Source of the DNA: Thermobifida halotolerans
Lineage (GTDB): Bacteria; Actinomycetota; Actinomycetes; Streptosporangiales; Streptosporangiaceae
Direction: 5' to 3'
Assembly (NCBI RefSeq): GCF_003574835.2
Contig: NZ_CP063196.1
Span: 3,286,001 to 3,350,000 of the forward strand
Length of the DNA: 64,000 nucleotides
The notes under the pieces were generated by a model, which was not told where the DNA came from, made no database searches, and saw nothing but the letters and a program-made list of their open reading frames with translations. Of the stretch, positions 1 to 11,104 are shown one piece after another. How positions within the stretch are numbered: position 1 is the first letter of the stretch; each line of letters begins with the position of its first letter. A program made the position numbers and the translations under genes.

Positions 1-593
1 GCGCACAGGTCCTCGACCGCATCCTGGACGCGGTGGCCGTGCTCACCCGCGACCAGGGGATCGACGAGATCTCCATGACCGACGTGGCGACGGTGTCCGG
101 GATCACCCGCACCGCCCTGTACAACTACTTCCCCGACAAGCCCGCGCTGCTGCTGGCCTTCACCGAGCGGGTGACCGCCAACTTCGTGCGGCGCTGCCAG
201 GAGGAGCTTCCCAGGAACGCCTCGGCGGCGCAGCGGCTGGCCGGATTCGTCGGCTTCCAACTGGAGGCCATCGTCGAGCATCCGCACCCGGCGGCGGCCG
301 AACTCGGCGCGAGTCTGGGCCCGCAGGCCTACCAGAAGCTCGCCGACCACGTCGCGCCGATGCAGCGGCTGCTGGTGGAGATCCTGCACGAGGGGACGGC
401 GACCGGCGAGTTCGAGCCGGTCCCCGTGGAGCACACCGCCAGACTGCTGCTGGCCCTCATCGGCTCCCAGCGCGTCCCGCTGCTGCGCGGCGAGGTCTCC
501 CTGGACGAGGCGCGTTCCCTGGTGACCGAGTTCGCGCTCCGGGCGCTGGGAGTGGAACGGAAGGACGCCGCGGCGGTGGCGCGACCCGAATGA
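1..593 (+). CDS. TetR family transcriptional regulator, N-terminus cut by window edge
   Basis: One-component repressor of the TetR family; its ligand and target genes cannot be told from the sequence. The reading frame is open from base 3 (AQVLDRILDAV...), so the GTG at 33 is not the real start and the gene begins outside the window. The helix-turn-helix is visible near the N-terminus (TDVATVSGITRTALYNYFPDK, with the typical YNYF recognition-helix ending), followed by a helical ligand-binding domain. About 190 residues are present, which is close to full family length, so only a few residues are missing. The next gene lies downstream on the same strand and is unrelated. Confidence 0.9.
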   Translation, partial: AQVLDRILDAVAVLTRDQGIDEISMTDVATVSGITRTALYNYFPDKPALLLAFTERVTANFVRRCQEELPRNASAAQRLAGFVGFQLEAIVEHPHPAAAELGASLGPQAYQKLADHVAPMQRLLVEILHEGTATGEFEPVPVEHTARLLLALIGSQRVPLLRGEVSLDEARSLVTEFALRALGVERKDAAAVARPE

Positions 594-749
594 CCGGAAG
601 CGGTCGGCGGCGTCCCGCCCCGCGCCGCCGTTTGGGACCGCCCCGAATGCGGGGTTGCCGACCGTCCCGGATTGTTCCCGCGCGGCCGGGTGACTGAGAA
701 TCGACGAGCGCTGGTGCCCGTTCCCCTCCCCCCGAAGGGACCACCGACG

Positions 750-980
750 GTGTCGCTCATCCTGACCGTACTCGGAGCCGTCCTGGTGACGATCGCGATC
801 ACCAACCGCCTCCCGCGGTGGAACCGCCGCCCCCTCGCCGCCTCCCGCACGCGCGGACACCCGCCACGCCGCCGACTCACCGTCTCCGCCCGGCTCACCG
901 AGAAGGGCCGCGCCACACTGACCACCCTGGGCGGCAGCATGCTGATCGTGGCGTTCTTCCTCGCCCTGTCGGGTCAGTGA
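750..980 (+). CDS. Small two-helix membrane protein of unknown function
   Basis: Predicted 76-residue protein starting at a GTG that follows an AAGGGA Shine-Dalgarno; the frame is open further upstream but that part has no coding character. A hydrophobic segment lies at the N-terminus (SLILTVLGAVLVTIAI) and another at the C-terminus (GGSMLIVAFFLALSG), separated by an Arg-rich loop, so it is probably an inner-membrane hairpin. I recognise no family. It ends 7 bases into the 3' end of the convergent exonuclease gene, so the two overlap tail to tail. Confidence 0.55.
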   Translation: MSLILTVLGAVLVTIAITNRLPRWNRRPLAASRTRGHPPRRRLTVSARLTEKGRATLTTLGGSMLIVAFFLALSGQ

Positions 981-1936
981 GGGCCGCTGAGCCCCGCGGC
1001 GAAGCGCACGCCGCCTCTCGGCCGGGCCAGGACCGCCGCCACCGCCGTGGCCACCGCCGCCGCGGTGAACGCGGCGCCCGCCAGCAGCGCACGGCGCCGC
1101 CGCGACACCGCCCGGGCCCGGGCGACGGCCCGCTCACGTTCCTCCGCACCGAACCGGCCGGCGCACAACCGGGGATCGAGCTCCAGTCTCCGCCACACCC
1201 CGGGCCAGGACCGCAGCTCCCGCACCGGAACGGGACGGGACGCCGGATCGGCCATCCGCGCCGTTCCCGCCGACGACCGCCGCGGCTTGGTCCGCACCCC
1301 GTCCGGCTCCGCGGCCAGGGGCACCGGCTCGGGGCCCACGTAGTTCAGCCGCCCCGGAGCGTTGTGCAGCAGTTCGGCCAGCAGTTGGGCGCAGGCCCGC
1401 GCGTCCCCCAGAGCGGTGTGCTGGCCGGTGGGCCAGTCCCCGCCGAGTGCGTGGCTGGCCCGCGCCAGCGAGTAGCGTTCCAGACTGACCTGGGAGCGCA
1501 GCGTCCGCAGGGTACACAGCCCCGGAAGTCCGGTCGGCAGCCCGGCGGGAACGAACTCACCGGTGAGAAAGGCGTTCTCGAAGTCGAGGTTGTGGCCGAC
1601 CAGGACCGCGCCGGAGAACAGCGACCGCAGTTCCGCGACGAGTTCGGCGGCCCGCGGCGCCCCCACCACGTCTCCGTCGGCGATTCCGTGGAACTCCTGG
1701 CCGGTGACCGCGGTCCGCGGGTCGACGAGCGTGGTGAACTCGCGCGTCACCGTGCCGTCCCCGCGCATGCGTATGACGGCGATCTCGCAGACCCTGGCGC
1801 CCTGCTCCGGACACAGCCCGGTGGTCTCGACGTCGACCACCGCGTACTCCAGGTCACGCGCGCAACGTCCGCTCCGGCGCCGGGTCAGCGCCCCCATCCG
1901 CACGGCCTCGTGGCCCGCGCGCTTCTCGTGCGGCAC
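974..1936 (-). CDS. DnaQ-like 3'-5' exonuclease with C-terminal membrane helix
   Basis: DEDDh-family exonuclease, related to the DNA polymerase III epsilon subunit. Exo I is VDVETTG (D and E), Exo II is HNLDFENAF, and Exo III carries the H-x4-D of HTALGDA, so all catalytic residues are present. I start it at GTG 1936 because GAGGAGAC sits 8 bases upstream; an in-frame codon at 1993 lacks an RBS. The exonuclease domain covers about the first 190 residues. The rest is an Arg-rich linker and one hydrophobic helix (LLAGAAFTAAAVATAVAAVL) near the end, which is odd for a repair nuclease and suggests tethering to the membrane. It may act in repair or in nucleic-acid turnover rather than replication. 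Confidence 0.85.
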   Translation of the reverse strand: MPHEKRAGHEAVRMGALTRRRSGRCARDLEYAVVDVETTGLCPEQGARVCEIAVIRMRGDGTVTREFTTLVDPRTAVTGQEFHGIADGDVVGAPRAAELVAELRSLFSGAVLVGHNLDFENAFLTGEFVPAGLPTGLPGLCTLRTLRSQVSLERYSLARASHALGGDWPTGQHTALGDARACAQLLAELLHNAPGRLNYVGPEPVPLAAEPDGVRTKPRRSSAGTARMADPASRPVPVRELRSWPGVWRRLELDPRLCAGRFGAEERERAVARARAVSRRRRALLAGAAFTAAAVATAVAAVLARPRGGVRFAAGLSGPH

Positions 1937-2217
1937 GTATCCGTCTCCTCGCCTCGTCCTGCGGCCCGTACCGCGTCGTGAGCGGCGGGTCAAGCCCCGA
2001 CCTTACCCGCCACCGGTGACGGTCCTCCTCCCGAGCAGGACCGTCCACCCCTCCCGCCGTGGGCGGACACCTCCCGGGCACGTCGCGGAAACAGTCCGGC
2101 CCCCGTCGGCGTTGCCGATCCAGGGGCCCTCCGCCGACGCGGCCGGGGCCCGCGGCGCCGGACCCCGCTTGGTAGGTTCGACGCCGCGCACGACGTCACC
2201 GAACCGCGGAGCGACCG

Positions 2218-3420
2218 TTGCAGACCATCGTTATCGCCGGCGCCGGAATGGCCGGTCTCACCACCGCCGAGTCACTGCGGGAGGCGGGGTTCGACGGGAC
2301 GATCACCCTCGTCGGCGCGGAACCCCACCCTCCCTACGAACGCCCGCCGCTGTCCAAGGAGGTCCTCACCGGTAGGGGCTCCGGCAGGGGCGTGGCGCTG
2401 CGCTCGGACACCGAACTGGCCGCGCTGGACCTGGACCTGCGCCTGGGGGTGCGGGCCGCGGCGCTGCGCCCCGCCGAACGGGCGGTGCGACTGTCCGACG
2501 GAACCGCCCTCCCGGCCGACGGAGTGGTCATCGCCACCGGGGCCCGGGCCCGGCGCCCCGAGGCCGACCTGCCGGGGCTGCACGTCCTGCGGACCATCGA
2601 CGACGCCGAGGCGATCCGCGCCGACCTCCTGCGCCACCGGCGCGCCGTGGTGGTCGGAGCGGGCTTCGTCGGGGCCGAGGTCGCCGCCAGCGCCCGCGCG
2701 CTGGGCGTCGACGTCACCCTGGTGGAGGCCGCACCCACTCCCCTGACCCGGGTGGTGGACCCCAGGATCGGCTCGGTCCTCGCCGAACTGCACCGCGACA
2801 ACGGCGTCGACCTGCGTCTGGGGGTCCCGGTGACCGGGATCGAGGGGGACGGAGGGGTGGAGCGGGTCCGGCTGGCCGACGGGACCGCGCTGGAGACTCC
2901 CCTGGTGGTGGCGGGCCTGGGGGTGCGGCTGAACACCGAGTGGCTGGCGGGGTCCGGCGTGGCGCCGGACACCGAGCTGGGCGGGGTGCGCTGCGACGAG
3001 TACTCGGCGACCTCGCTGCCCGGCGTCTACGCCGTCGGCGACCTCGCGAGCTGGCCCCACCCGCGCTACGGCGGCCGGCTCCGCCTGGAGCACTGGACCA
3101 ACGCCGAGGAGCAGGCGCGTGTGGCGGCGCACAACCTGCTCGCGGGCGACGGCGCCCGGGAGCGCTACACCCCGGTTCCCTACTTCTGGTCGGACCAGTA
3201 CGGCATGAAGATCCAACTCCTCGGGCAGGCCGCGCCCGCCGACACCGTGGAGATCGTGCACGGCTCCGTCGAGAGCCGCAAGTTCGTCGCCTTCTTCGGG
3301 CGGGCGGGCCGACTCGTGGGAGTTCTGGGGCTGCGCTCCACCCCCAGGGTGATGCGCCACCGTCCGCTGCTGGCCGAATCCACCTCCTGGACCGACGCCC
3401 TGGCGGCGGCGGGACGCTGA
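2218..3420 (+). CDS. FAD-dependent NAD(P)H:ferredoxin/rubredoxin-type oxidoreductase
   Basis: About 400-residue flavoprotein of the rhodocoxin/putidaredoxin reductase type, which passes electrons from NAD(P)H to a small iron-sulfur protein, often for a cytochrome P450 or Rieske oxygenase. The FAD-binding GAGMAGL is at the very N-terminus, the NAD(P)H-binding GAGFVGAEVA in the middle, and the second FAD motif VYAVGDLA follows. The C-terminal domain is the usual reductase cap. The start is a TTG with GGAG 7 bases upstream. No partner ferredoxin or P450 is next to it, so its partner is probably encoded elsewhere. A TAGGTT element about 40 bases upstream may be the -10. Confidence 0.9.
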   Translation: MQTIVIAGAGMAGLTTAESLREAGFDGTITLVGAEPHPPYERPPLSKEVLTGRGSGRGVALRSDTELAALDLDLRLGVRAAALRPAERAVRLSDGTALPADGVVIATGARARRPEADLPGLHVLRTIDDAEAIRADLLRHRRAVVVGAGFVGAEVAASARALGVDVTLVEAAPTPLTRVVDPRIGSVLAELHRDNGVDLRLGVPVTGIEGDGGVERVRLADGTALETPLVVAGLGVRLNTEWLAGSGVAPDTELGGVRCDEYSATSLPGVYAVGDLASWPHPRYGGRLRLEHWTNAEEQARVAAHNLLAGDGARERYTPVPYFWSDQYGMKIQLLGQAAPADTVEIVHGSVESRKFVAFFGRAGRLVGVLGLRSTPRVMRHRPLLAESTSWTDALAAAGR

Positions 3421-3440
3421 CCGCCCGATGGGCACGCCAC

Positions 3441-3482
3441 CGGGCGGTCGCCGACACGGTCTGCTCCGTCGGCGACCGCCCG
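3441..3482. terminator. Bidirectional terminator between convergent genes
   Basis: Fifteen-base-pair perfect stem (CGGGCGGTCGCCGAC with its complement) around a 12-base loop, lying between the reductase stop and the end of the convergent peptidase gene. There is no T-run, as is common for actinobacterial terminators. Confidence 0.65.
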
Positions 3483-3487
3483 ACGCC

Positions 3488-5214
<1,727 letters not shown>

Positions 5215-6276
5215 ATGCCGAGTACCAACGACACACGTGTCGTCAGTTACCAGCCGCTCGTCGCCCCCCACGACATCCTGGCGGAACTTCCGATGGGCCC
5301 CGAGCGCACGGCACTGGTCGAGGACGCCAGAGCAGAGGTCAAACGGGTACTCGACGGCGAGGACGACCGGTTGCTCGTCGTCGTGGGGCCGTGCTCGGTG
5401 CACGACCCCGCCTCCGCCCTGGACTACGCGCGCCGCCTCAAGGCGCTGATCCCGACCGTCGCCTCCGACCTGTGCGTGGTCATGCGGGTCTACTTCGAGA
5501 AGCCGCGCACCACGCTGGGCTGGAAGGGGCTGATCAACGACCCCGGCCTGGACGAGAGCTTCGACGTGCACCGGGGACTGCGCACCGCGCGCAGGCTGCT
5601 GCTCGACATCGGCTCGCTGGGCATCCCCGCGGGCACCGAGTTCCTCGACCCCATCACCCCCCAGTACATCGCGGACGCCGTGACGTGGGGCGCCATCGGT
5701 GCGCGCACCACCGAGAGCCAGGTGCACCGCCAGCTCAGCAGCGGCCTGAGCATGCCGGTGGGGTTCAAGAACGGAACCGACGGCGACGTCCAGGTCGCCG
5801 TGGACGCCTGCCGGGCCGCCGCCGGTTCGCACACCTTCTTCGGCGTCGACCCCAACGGCTCCGCCGCGGTGGTGAGCACGTCGGGCAACCCGGACTGCCA
5901 CGTCATCCTGCGCGGAGGGCGCTCCGGCCCCAACTACGACGCGGTCAGCGTCTCCGCCGCGCTCGACGTCGTGGAGGCCGCCGGCCTGCCGCGCCGCCTC
6001 ATGATCGACGCCAGCCACGCCAACAGCAACAAGGACCACCTCCGCCAGCCGGGCGTGGCCCAGGACATCGCCGCCCAGGTCGCCGAGGGGCAGACCGGGA
6101 TCATCGGCGTGATGCTGGAGAGCTTCCTGGTTCCCGGAGCGCAGAAGCTCGGCGACCCGTCCTCGCTCACCTACGGCCAGAGCATCACCGACAAGTGCAT
6201 GGGCTGGGAGACCACCGAGGAGGTTCTCGCGGGTCTGGCCGACGCCGTGCGCACCCGCCGCAAGACCGCGGGCTGA
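5215..6276 (+). CDS. aroG: 3-deoxy-D-arabino-heptulosonate 7-phosphate synthase, class I
   Basis: First enzyme of the shikimate pathway, joining phosphoenolpyruvate and erythrose 4-phosphate. The 353-residue length matches AroG/AroF/AroH-type class I enzymes. Diagnostic stretches are GPCSVHD, the KPRTTLGWKG substrate loop, AIGARTTESQVHR and the C-terminal DASHANSNKD with a metal-ligand His. I chose ATG 5215 because AAGGA precedes it at a usable distance; ATG 5200, five codons upstream, has AGGAG only one base away. Many actinobacteria rely on class II DAHP synthase, so a second isoenzyme may exist elsewhere. Which aromatic amino acid inhibits it cannot be read from the sequence. Confidence 0.93.
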   Translation: MPSTNDTRVVSYQPLVAPHDILAELPMGPERTALVEDARAEVKRVLDGEDDRLLVVVGPCSVHDPASALDYARRLKALIPTVASDLCVVMRVYFEKPRTTLGWKGLINDPGLDESFDVHRGLRTARRLLLDIGSLGIPAGTEFLDPITPQYIADAVTWGAIGARTTESQVHRQLSSGLSMPVGFKNGTDGDVQVAVDACRAAAGSHTFFGVDPNGSAAVVSTSGNPDCHVILRGGRSGPNYDAVSVSAALDVVEAAGLPRRLMIDASHANSNKDHLRQPGVAQDIAAQVAEGQTGIIGVMLESFLVPGAQKLGDPSSLTYGQSITDKCMGWETTEEVLAGLADAVRTRRKTAG

Positions 6277-6289
6277 CCGTCCGCGGACG

Positions 6290-6323
6290 CCCGGCGGGCG
6301 GCCCCGGGAGGCCACCCGCCGGG
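6290..6323 (+). terminator. Terminator hairpin after DAHP synthase
   Basis: CCCGGCGGGCGGCC pairs with GGCCACCCGCCGGG, with one C-A mismatch, just 14 bases after the stop codon. No T-run. It separates the aroG transcript from the riboswitch-controlled gcv transcript. Confidence 0.5.
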
Positions 6324-6375
6324 ACACCGGTGCTCCTTGCCCGCGGACGGCGCGCTGCTACGCTGAAGACACCGG

Positions 6376-6562
6376 ACGCCGGTGCGGGAGAGCGCCCGGA
6401 CGGTCGGCTCGGACAGCCGGAGGAACGCCTCCTCCCCGGAAAGGACGTCTCGGGCGCACGGGCGCTCCGGCCGGTGGAGCCGCGCGGTGTGACGTGTCCC
6501 TCGCCGAAGGCGCGGACCGTTCGCGCGGCGCGACTCCTCGGTGACGACGACAGCGGGGGAGG
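6376..6562 (+). promoter_or_regulatory. Tandem glycine riboswitch upstream of gcvT
   Basis: The 5' leader of gcvT carries blocks of the gcvT-type glycine riboswitch. In aptamer 1 they are GGGAGAG (6386-6392), GCCGGAGGAAC (6416-6426) and GGAAAGGAC (6438-6446). In aptamer 2 they are CGCCGAAGGCGC (6500-6511) and a closing GTGACGACGACAG...GGGGGAGG stretch (6541-6562). The order and spacing fit a two-aptamer element. Known members bind glycine and switch on glycine cleavage genes. It lies 50 bases before the gcvT start, where the expression platform would be. The call is by eye without a covariance model. Confidence 0.8.
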
Positions 6563-6611
6563 ATGGCAGTCAACAGCCTTCGTTCACACCCACCCTCTTC
6601 CAGGAGTGTCC

Positions 6612-7730
6612 ATGAGTCAGGCTCCGATCGGCGGTGTCCGCACCACCCCTCTGCACGAGGTCCACACGGCGCTCGGCGCCACCCTGGTCGACTTCGCCGG
6701 ATGGCTGATGCCGCTGCGCTACGGCAGTGAGGGCGCCGAGCACCGGGCGGTCCGCGAGGCGGCGGGCCTGTTCGACCTCTCCCACATGGGGGAGATCCGG
6801 GTCCGCGGCCCGCAGGCCGCCGAGTTCCTCGACTACGCGCTGGTGGGACGGCTGTCCACACTCGCCGTGGAACGCGCGCGCTACACCATGGTCGTCGCCG
6901 AGCACGGGGGCGTGCTCGACGACCTCATCGTCTATCGGCTGGCCGACGACGAGTACCTCGTCGTCGCCAACGCGGCCAACACCGACACCGTCGTCGCCGC
7001 GCTGACCGAGCGCGCCGAGGGCTTCGACGCGACCGTCACCGACGAGTCCGCCGGGTACGCGCTGATCGCGGTCCAGGGTCCCCGGGCCGCGGAGATCCTC
7101 GCCCCGCTCACCGACGCCGAGCTGTCCGGGATCGGCTACTACGCCGCCCGGCGGTGCACCGTCGCGGGGGTTCCGGCGCTTGTGGCGCGGACCGGCTACA
7201 CCGGCGAGGACGGCTTCGAGATCTTCGTCACCCCCGGCAACGAGGCCCCGGGGGTGTGGGAGTCGCTGGCCAAGGCCGGACAGCCGCTCGGGCTGCTGCC
7301 CGCCGGTCTGGCGGCCCGCGACACCCTGCGTCTGGAGGCGGGGATGCCGCTGTACGGCAACGAACTCAACACCAGCCTCACCCCCTACGAGGCGGGACTG
7401 GGCCGCGTGGTCCGACTCGACAAGCCGGGAGACTTCGTCGGACGCGCGGCGCTCACCGCCCGCGCCGCCTCGGGTCCCACCCAGACGCTCGTCGGTCTCG
7501 TCGGTCGGGGCCGCCGCGTGCCCCGCAAGGGATACGGGGTGCTGCGCGACGGTGTTCCCGTCGGCGTCGTCACCAGCGGGGCGCCCTCCCCCACACTGGG
7601 AAAGCCCATCGCGATCGCGGCCGTCGACGCGGGAACCGACCTGTCCGGCGGCGAGTTCACCGTGGACGTGCGCGGTCGGGCCGAGGCCGTGGATGTGGTG
7701 GATCTGCCCTTCTACAGGCGGGAGGCGTAG
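6612..7730 (+). CDS. gcvT: Glycine cleavage system T protein (aminomethyltransferase)
   Basis: Tetrahydrofolate-dependent aminomethyltransferase of the glycine cleavage complex: it releases ammonia from the aminomethyl-lipoyl H protein and makes 5,10-methylene-THF. The protein has 372 residues, the normal size. Signature stretches include [13 protein letters not shown] near the N-terminus, LFDLSHMGE, the folate-site [14 protein letters not shown] and [14 protein letters not shown]. The ATG at 6612 follows CAGGAG, six bases upstream. It is first in a gcvT-gcvH-glyA cluster under the glycine riboswitch. gcvP, the decarboxylase, is not in the window. Confidence 0.96.
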   Translation: MSQAPIGGVRTTPLHEVHTALGATLVDFAGWLMPLRYGSEGAEHRAVREAAGLFDLSHMGEIRVRGPQAAEFLDYALVGRLSTLAVERARYTMVVAEHGGVLDDLIVYRLADDEYLVVANAANTDTVVAALTERAEGFDATVTDESAGYALIAVQGPRAAEILAPLTDAELSGIGYYAARRCTVAGVPALVARTGYTGEDGFEIFVTPGNEAPGVWESLAKAGQPLGLLPAGLAARDTLRLEAGMPLYGNELNTSLTPYEAGLGRVVRLDKPGDFVGRAALTARAASGPTQTLVGLVGRGRRVPRKGYGVLRDGVPVGVVTSGAPSPTLGKPIAIAAVDAGTDLSGGEFTVDVRGRAEAVDVVDLPFYRREA

Positions 7731-7842
7731 AGACTCCCGCCTGGGTGGGTACTGTCTGTCCTGCCGAGGTCGGCGGGACCCGTCGGGGCGGCACACGCAG
7801 TGTGCACTGCTGGATAATGGACAACACTCCTGGAGAGTTGAA

Positions 7843-8223
7843 TTGAGCGTTCCCGCAGAGCTGGGTTACACCAAGGAGCACGAGTGGGTGGCCGTCAACG
7901 AGGACATCGCCACCGTCGGTATCACCGCCTTCGCCGCCGAGGCGCTGGGGGATATCGTCTACGTCGAGCCCCCGGAGGTCGGATCGACCGTCACCGCGGG
8001 TGACAGTTGTGGCGAGATCGAGTCCCACAAGTCGGTCAGCGAACTCTACTCACCGGTCAACGGAGAGGTCGTCGACGTCAACCAGGCAGCGGTGGACGAT
8101 CCCGAACTGATCGGCTCCGACCCCTACGGCCGGGGCTGGCTGTTCAAGGTGGAGCTCGCGGAAGACCCCGCCGATTTGCTCAGCCCGGAGCAGTACACGC
8201 AGCTCACCGAAGGCGAAGGTTAA
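7843..8223 (+). CDS. gcvH: Glycine cleavage system H protein
   Basis: Lipoyl carrier of 126 residues that shuttles the aminomethyl group between the P, T and L proteins. The lipoylated lysine sits in [14 protein letters not shown], with the expected [12 protein letters not shown] before it and GWLFKVEL near the end. I start it at TTG 7843, preceded by GGAGAG at a 6-base spacing; the frame is open far upstream but that part is noncoding. It lies 112 bases after gcvT and 7 bases before glyA, so it is co-transcribed with glyA. Confidence 0.95.
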   Translation: MSVPAELGYTKEHEWVAVNEDIATVGITAFAAEALGDIVYVEPPEVGSTVTAGDSCGEIESHKSVSELYSPVNGEVVDVNQAAVDDPELIGSDPYGRGWLFKVELAEDPADLLSPEQYTQLTEGEG

Positions 8224-8230
8224 GGAATCC

Positions 8231-9502
8231 ATGACCGCCGAGAGTAATCCGCTCAACCAGTCGCTGGCGCAGCTCGACCCGGAGGTCGCGGCCGCCGTGG
8301 ACGCCGAGCTCGCCCGCCAACGCGACACCCTGGAGATGATCGCCTCCGAGAACTTCGCTCCCCGGGCGGTCCTGGAGGCGCAGGGCACGGTCCTGACCAA
8401 CAAGTACGCCGAGGGCTACCCGGGTCGCCGCTACTACGGCGGGTGTGAGCACGTCGACGTCGTCGAGCAGCTCGCCATCGACCGCGCCAAGGCGCTGTTC
8501 GGTGCCGAGCACGCCAACGTGCAGCCGCACTCGGGAGCGCAGGCCAACACCGCCGTGTACTTCGCGCTGCTGCAGCCGGGCGACACCATTCTCGGTCTGG
8601 ACCTGGCGCACGGCGGGCACCTGACCCACGGCATGCGGATCAACTACTCCGGCAAGGTCCTCAACGCCGTGGCCTACCACGTACGCGAGTCCGACGGCCT
8701 GGTCGACTACGACGAGGTCGAGGCGCTGGCCAAGGAGCACCAGCCCAAGCTGGTCATCGCGGGCTGGTCGGCCTACCCGCGCCAACTGGACTTCGCCCGG
8801 TTCCGGCAGATCGCCGACCAGGTGGGCGCCCTGCTCATGGTGGACATGGCGCACTTCGCCGGCCTGGTCGCGGCGGGGCTGCACCCCAACCCGGTGCCCC
8901 ACGCCGACGTGGTGACCACCACCACGCACAAGACGCTGGGCGGTCCGCGCGGCGGACTCATCCTGTCCAGGGCCGATCTGGGCAAGAAGATCAACTCGGC
9001 GGTGTTCCCGGGCATGCAGGGCGGTCCGCTGGAGCACGTGATCGCCGCCAAGGCGGTGGCGTTGAAGGTCGCGGCGGGCGAGGAGTTCGCCGACCGGCAG
9101 CGCCGCACCCTCGCGGGCGCGAGGATTCTCGCCGAGCGGCTCACCCGGTCCGACGTCGCGGAGGCGGGGGTGCGTGTCCTGAGCGGCGGCACCGACGTGC
9201 ACCTGGTCCTGGTGGACCTGGTCAACTCCCCGCTGAACGGCCAGGAGGCCGAGGACCGGCTGCACGAGATCGGCATCACGGTCAACCGCAACGCGGTTCC
9301 CAACGACCCGAGGCCGCCCATGGTCACCTCGGGACTGCGCATCGGCACTCCGGCGCTGGCCACCCGCGGTTTCGACGACGCCGACTTCACCGAGGTCGCC
9401 GACATCATCGCCGAGGCGCTCAAGCCCGGGTTCGACGCCGGGGCGCTGCGCGCCCGGGTTCGGGCGCTCACCGCCAAGCACCCCCTCTACCCGGGGCTGT
9501 AG
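8231..9502 (+). CDS. glyA: Serine hydroxymethyltransferase
   Basis: PLP enzyme interconverting serine plus THF with glycine plus 5,10-methylene-THF; 423 residues. The PLP lysine is in [13 protein letters not shown], and the N-terminal [13 protein letters not shown] and [13 protein letters not shown] stretches are typical. AAGGAATCC precedes the ATG. It follows gcvH by 7 bases, so the glycine riboswitch probably tunes SHMT together with the T and H proteins. The cluster thus links glycine breakdown with serine synthesis. A strong terminator follows. Confidence 0.97.
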   Translation: MTAESNPLNQSLAQLDPEVAAAVDAELARQRDTLEMIASENFAPRAVLEAQGTVLTNKYAEGYPGRRYYGGCEHVDVVEQLAIDRAKALFGAEHANVQPHSGAQANTAVYFALLQPGDTILGLDLAHGGHLTHGMRINYSGKVLNAVAYHVRESDGLVDYDEVEALAKEHQPKLVIAGWSAYPRQLDFARFRQIADQVGALLMVDMAHFAGLVAAGLHPNPVPHADVVTTTTHKTLGGPRGGLILSRADLGKKINSAVFPGMQGGPLEHVIAAKAVALKVAAGEEFADRQRRTLAGARILAERLTRSDVAEAGVRVLSGGTDVHLVLVDLVNSPLNGQEAEDRLHEIGITVNRNAVPNDPRPPMVTSGLRIGTPALATRGFDDADFTEVADIIAEALKPGFDAGALRARVRALTAKHPLYPGL

Positions 9503-9537
9503 CGGGCGCTCCTCGGTGTCCGACACCACAATCCGCA

Positions 9538-9565
9538 GGGGTCTGGCGTGGCCAGACCCCTTTCT
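9538..9565 (+). terminator. Rho-independent terminator of the gcvT-gcvH-glyA operon
   Basis: Perfect 10-bp stem GGGGTCTGGC/GCCAGACCCC around a GTG loop, followed by TTTCT. It lies 36 bases after the glyA stop. Confidence 0.9.
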
Positions 9566-9777
9566 GATTTCCACCGGCGTTTCCGTCTCGGTTCTCTCCC
9601 TCCTCCGCGTTCTGTTCCGGCCGGAGGGAACAACCGCGCCGACTCCTTCAGTGAGCGACCAGCGGATTCTTCGGTGCGGACACCCGGCCGTCCGCACCGG
9701 CGGTGTTTCGACGGGGAAACCGGGACCGTCGGGGACCGGATGCCCCTCGGAGGGCACCGGCTCTCCGCCGTCCCCGG

Positions 9778-10182
9778 CTACTCCGTCAGCGTCTTCGGGT
9801 CCATGTGGAGCACCTCCCACAGGTGTCCGTCGAGGTCCTGGAAGCTCCACGCGTACATGCCCTCGTGCTCGACGGGGTCGGCGGACGGCCGGGCCCCGGC
9901 CTCGAACGCCTTGTTGACCAGGTCGTCCACCTGCTGCCTGCTGTCGGCGGACAGCGTGACGATGACCTCGGTGTGCGTGGCGGCGTCGACAATCCTCTTT
10001 CCGGTGAACTGCGTGAAGAAGTCCTCGGCCAGCAGCATGACGAAGCTGTTGCCGTTGACGACCATGCAGGCGGCGTTGGCATCGGTGAACCGGGTGTCGA
10101 AGTCGAAGCCGAGTTCGGTGAAGAAGTCCATCGACCTCTTGAGGTCTCCGACCGGCAGATTGACGAAGAGGTTTCTGTTCAT
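9778..10182 (-). CDS. VOC-family (glyoxalase/bleomycin-resistance fold) protein
   Basis: A 134-residue single-domain protein of the vicinal oxygen chelate superfamily, with the N-terminal LFVNLPVGDLKRSMDFFTELGF and C-terminal YAWSFQDLDGHLWEV typical of that fold. Substrate unknown; related genes are annotated loosely as glyoxalases. The start is the ATG at 10182. There is no Shine-Dalgarno near it, but a TACGTT -10 element lies exactly 6 bases upstream (10189-10194), predicting a leaderless mRNA. The frame runs further upstream but without good start codons. It converges with glyA and is divergent from the HAD gene. Confidence 0.85.
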   Translation of the reverse strand: MNRNLFVNLPVGDLKRSMDFFTELGFDFDTRFTDANAACMVVNGNSFVMLLAEDFFTQFTGKRIVDAATHTEVIVTLSADSRQQVDDLVNKAFEAGARPSADPVEHEGMYAWSFQDLDGHLWEVLHMDPKTLTE

Positions 10183-10411
10183 GGCAGAAACGTAACGGGG
10201 AGTGGTGACATTTTCCTCCGGTTCCCCGGTGCGCCTCCACGGCCGACCACGGATCTTCGCCGGTCCCGTGGCGCGGCCCGTTGCGCGCTCCGCCGGCAGA
10301 GCCTCCCGAACGCAGGTCCGTGGCCGGCCCCCGGATCTTCCGGGACCAAACACGGTGACCGCGGCCGGAGATCTCGGTTACCGTTGTCCCGACGTTTCGA
10401 GGAGAGGGTGA

Positions 10412-11104
10412 ATGGGCGAACGGCTGGTCCTGTGGGACATCGACAAGACCCTGGTGGATGTGGAGTCTGTGGGAGGGTCGGTGTTCTCCGCCGCGTTCAC
10501 CGCCTTCAGCGGCCTCGACGACTACGTTCCCTCACGGGGGCCCGGGCGCACCGAATGGCAGTGGTTCCTCGACACCCTCGCGGTCAACAACCTGACGCAC
10601 CTCGCCGAGGGGTTCCCCCGCTTCCTGCGGCTGCAGGACGTCGAGTTCCGCCGCCGGGCGACCGAACTGCGCGCCCGCGGCCGGGTCCTGCCCGGTGCCC
10701 GCGAGGCCCTGGAGCGCTGCGCCGCCTCTCCCGACGTCCTCTCCTCCCTGCTCACCGGGAACGCGGTTGGCAACGCCCACCACAAACTCCAGGCGTTCGG
10801 CCTGGAGTCTCTGGTGGAGACCCGACTGGGCGGCTACGGCGACGACCACTGGAACCGCTCCGAGCTGGTCGGCATCGCCCGACGGCGGGTGCACGAGGCG
10901 ACCGGTCTGGAGTTCACCCCCGCCACCACCGTCCTTGTCGGTGACACCCCCAACGACGTCCGCGCGGCCCTGGAGGGCGGTGCTCGCGTCGTCGCGGTCG
11001 CCACCGGCTACTGCGACGCGGACACCCTGCGCGCCGCGGGCGCCACCACCGTCCTGGACGACCTGTCCGACACCGAGGCGGTCATGGAGGCGCTGCTCGC
11101 CTGA
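10412..11104 (+). CDS. HAD-superfamily hydrolase (phosphatase-like)
   Basis: Haloacid-dehalogenase fold hydrolase of 230 residues. Motif I is WDIDKT with nucleophile Asp9 and Asp11, motif II is LLTGN, and motif IV is VGDTPNDV, so a Mg-dependent phosphatase is likely. The cap is the small helical type inserted after motif I. The exact substrate is unknown; phosphoglycolate phosphatase-like enzymes are the closest style. GAGGAGAG precedes the ATG. A TACCGT element at about 10380 may be the -10 of a short-leadered transcript. Confidence 0.88.
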   Translation: MGERLVLWDIDKTLVDVESVGGSVFSAAFTAFSGLDDYVPSRGPGRTEWQWFLDTLAVNNLTHLAEGFPRFLRLQDVEFRRRATELRARGRVLPGAREALERCAASPDVLSSLLTGNAVGNAHHKLQAFGLESLVETRLGGYGDDHWNRSELVGIARRRVHEATGLEFTPATTVLVGDTPNDVRAALEGGARVVAVATGYCDADTLRAAGATTVLDDLSDTEAVMEALLA

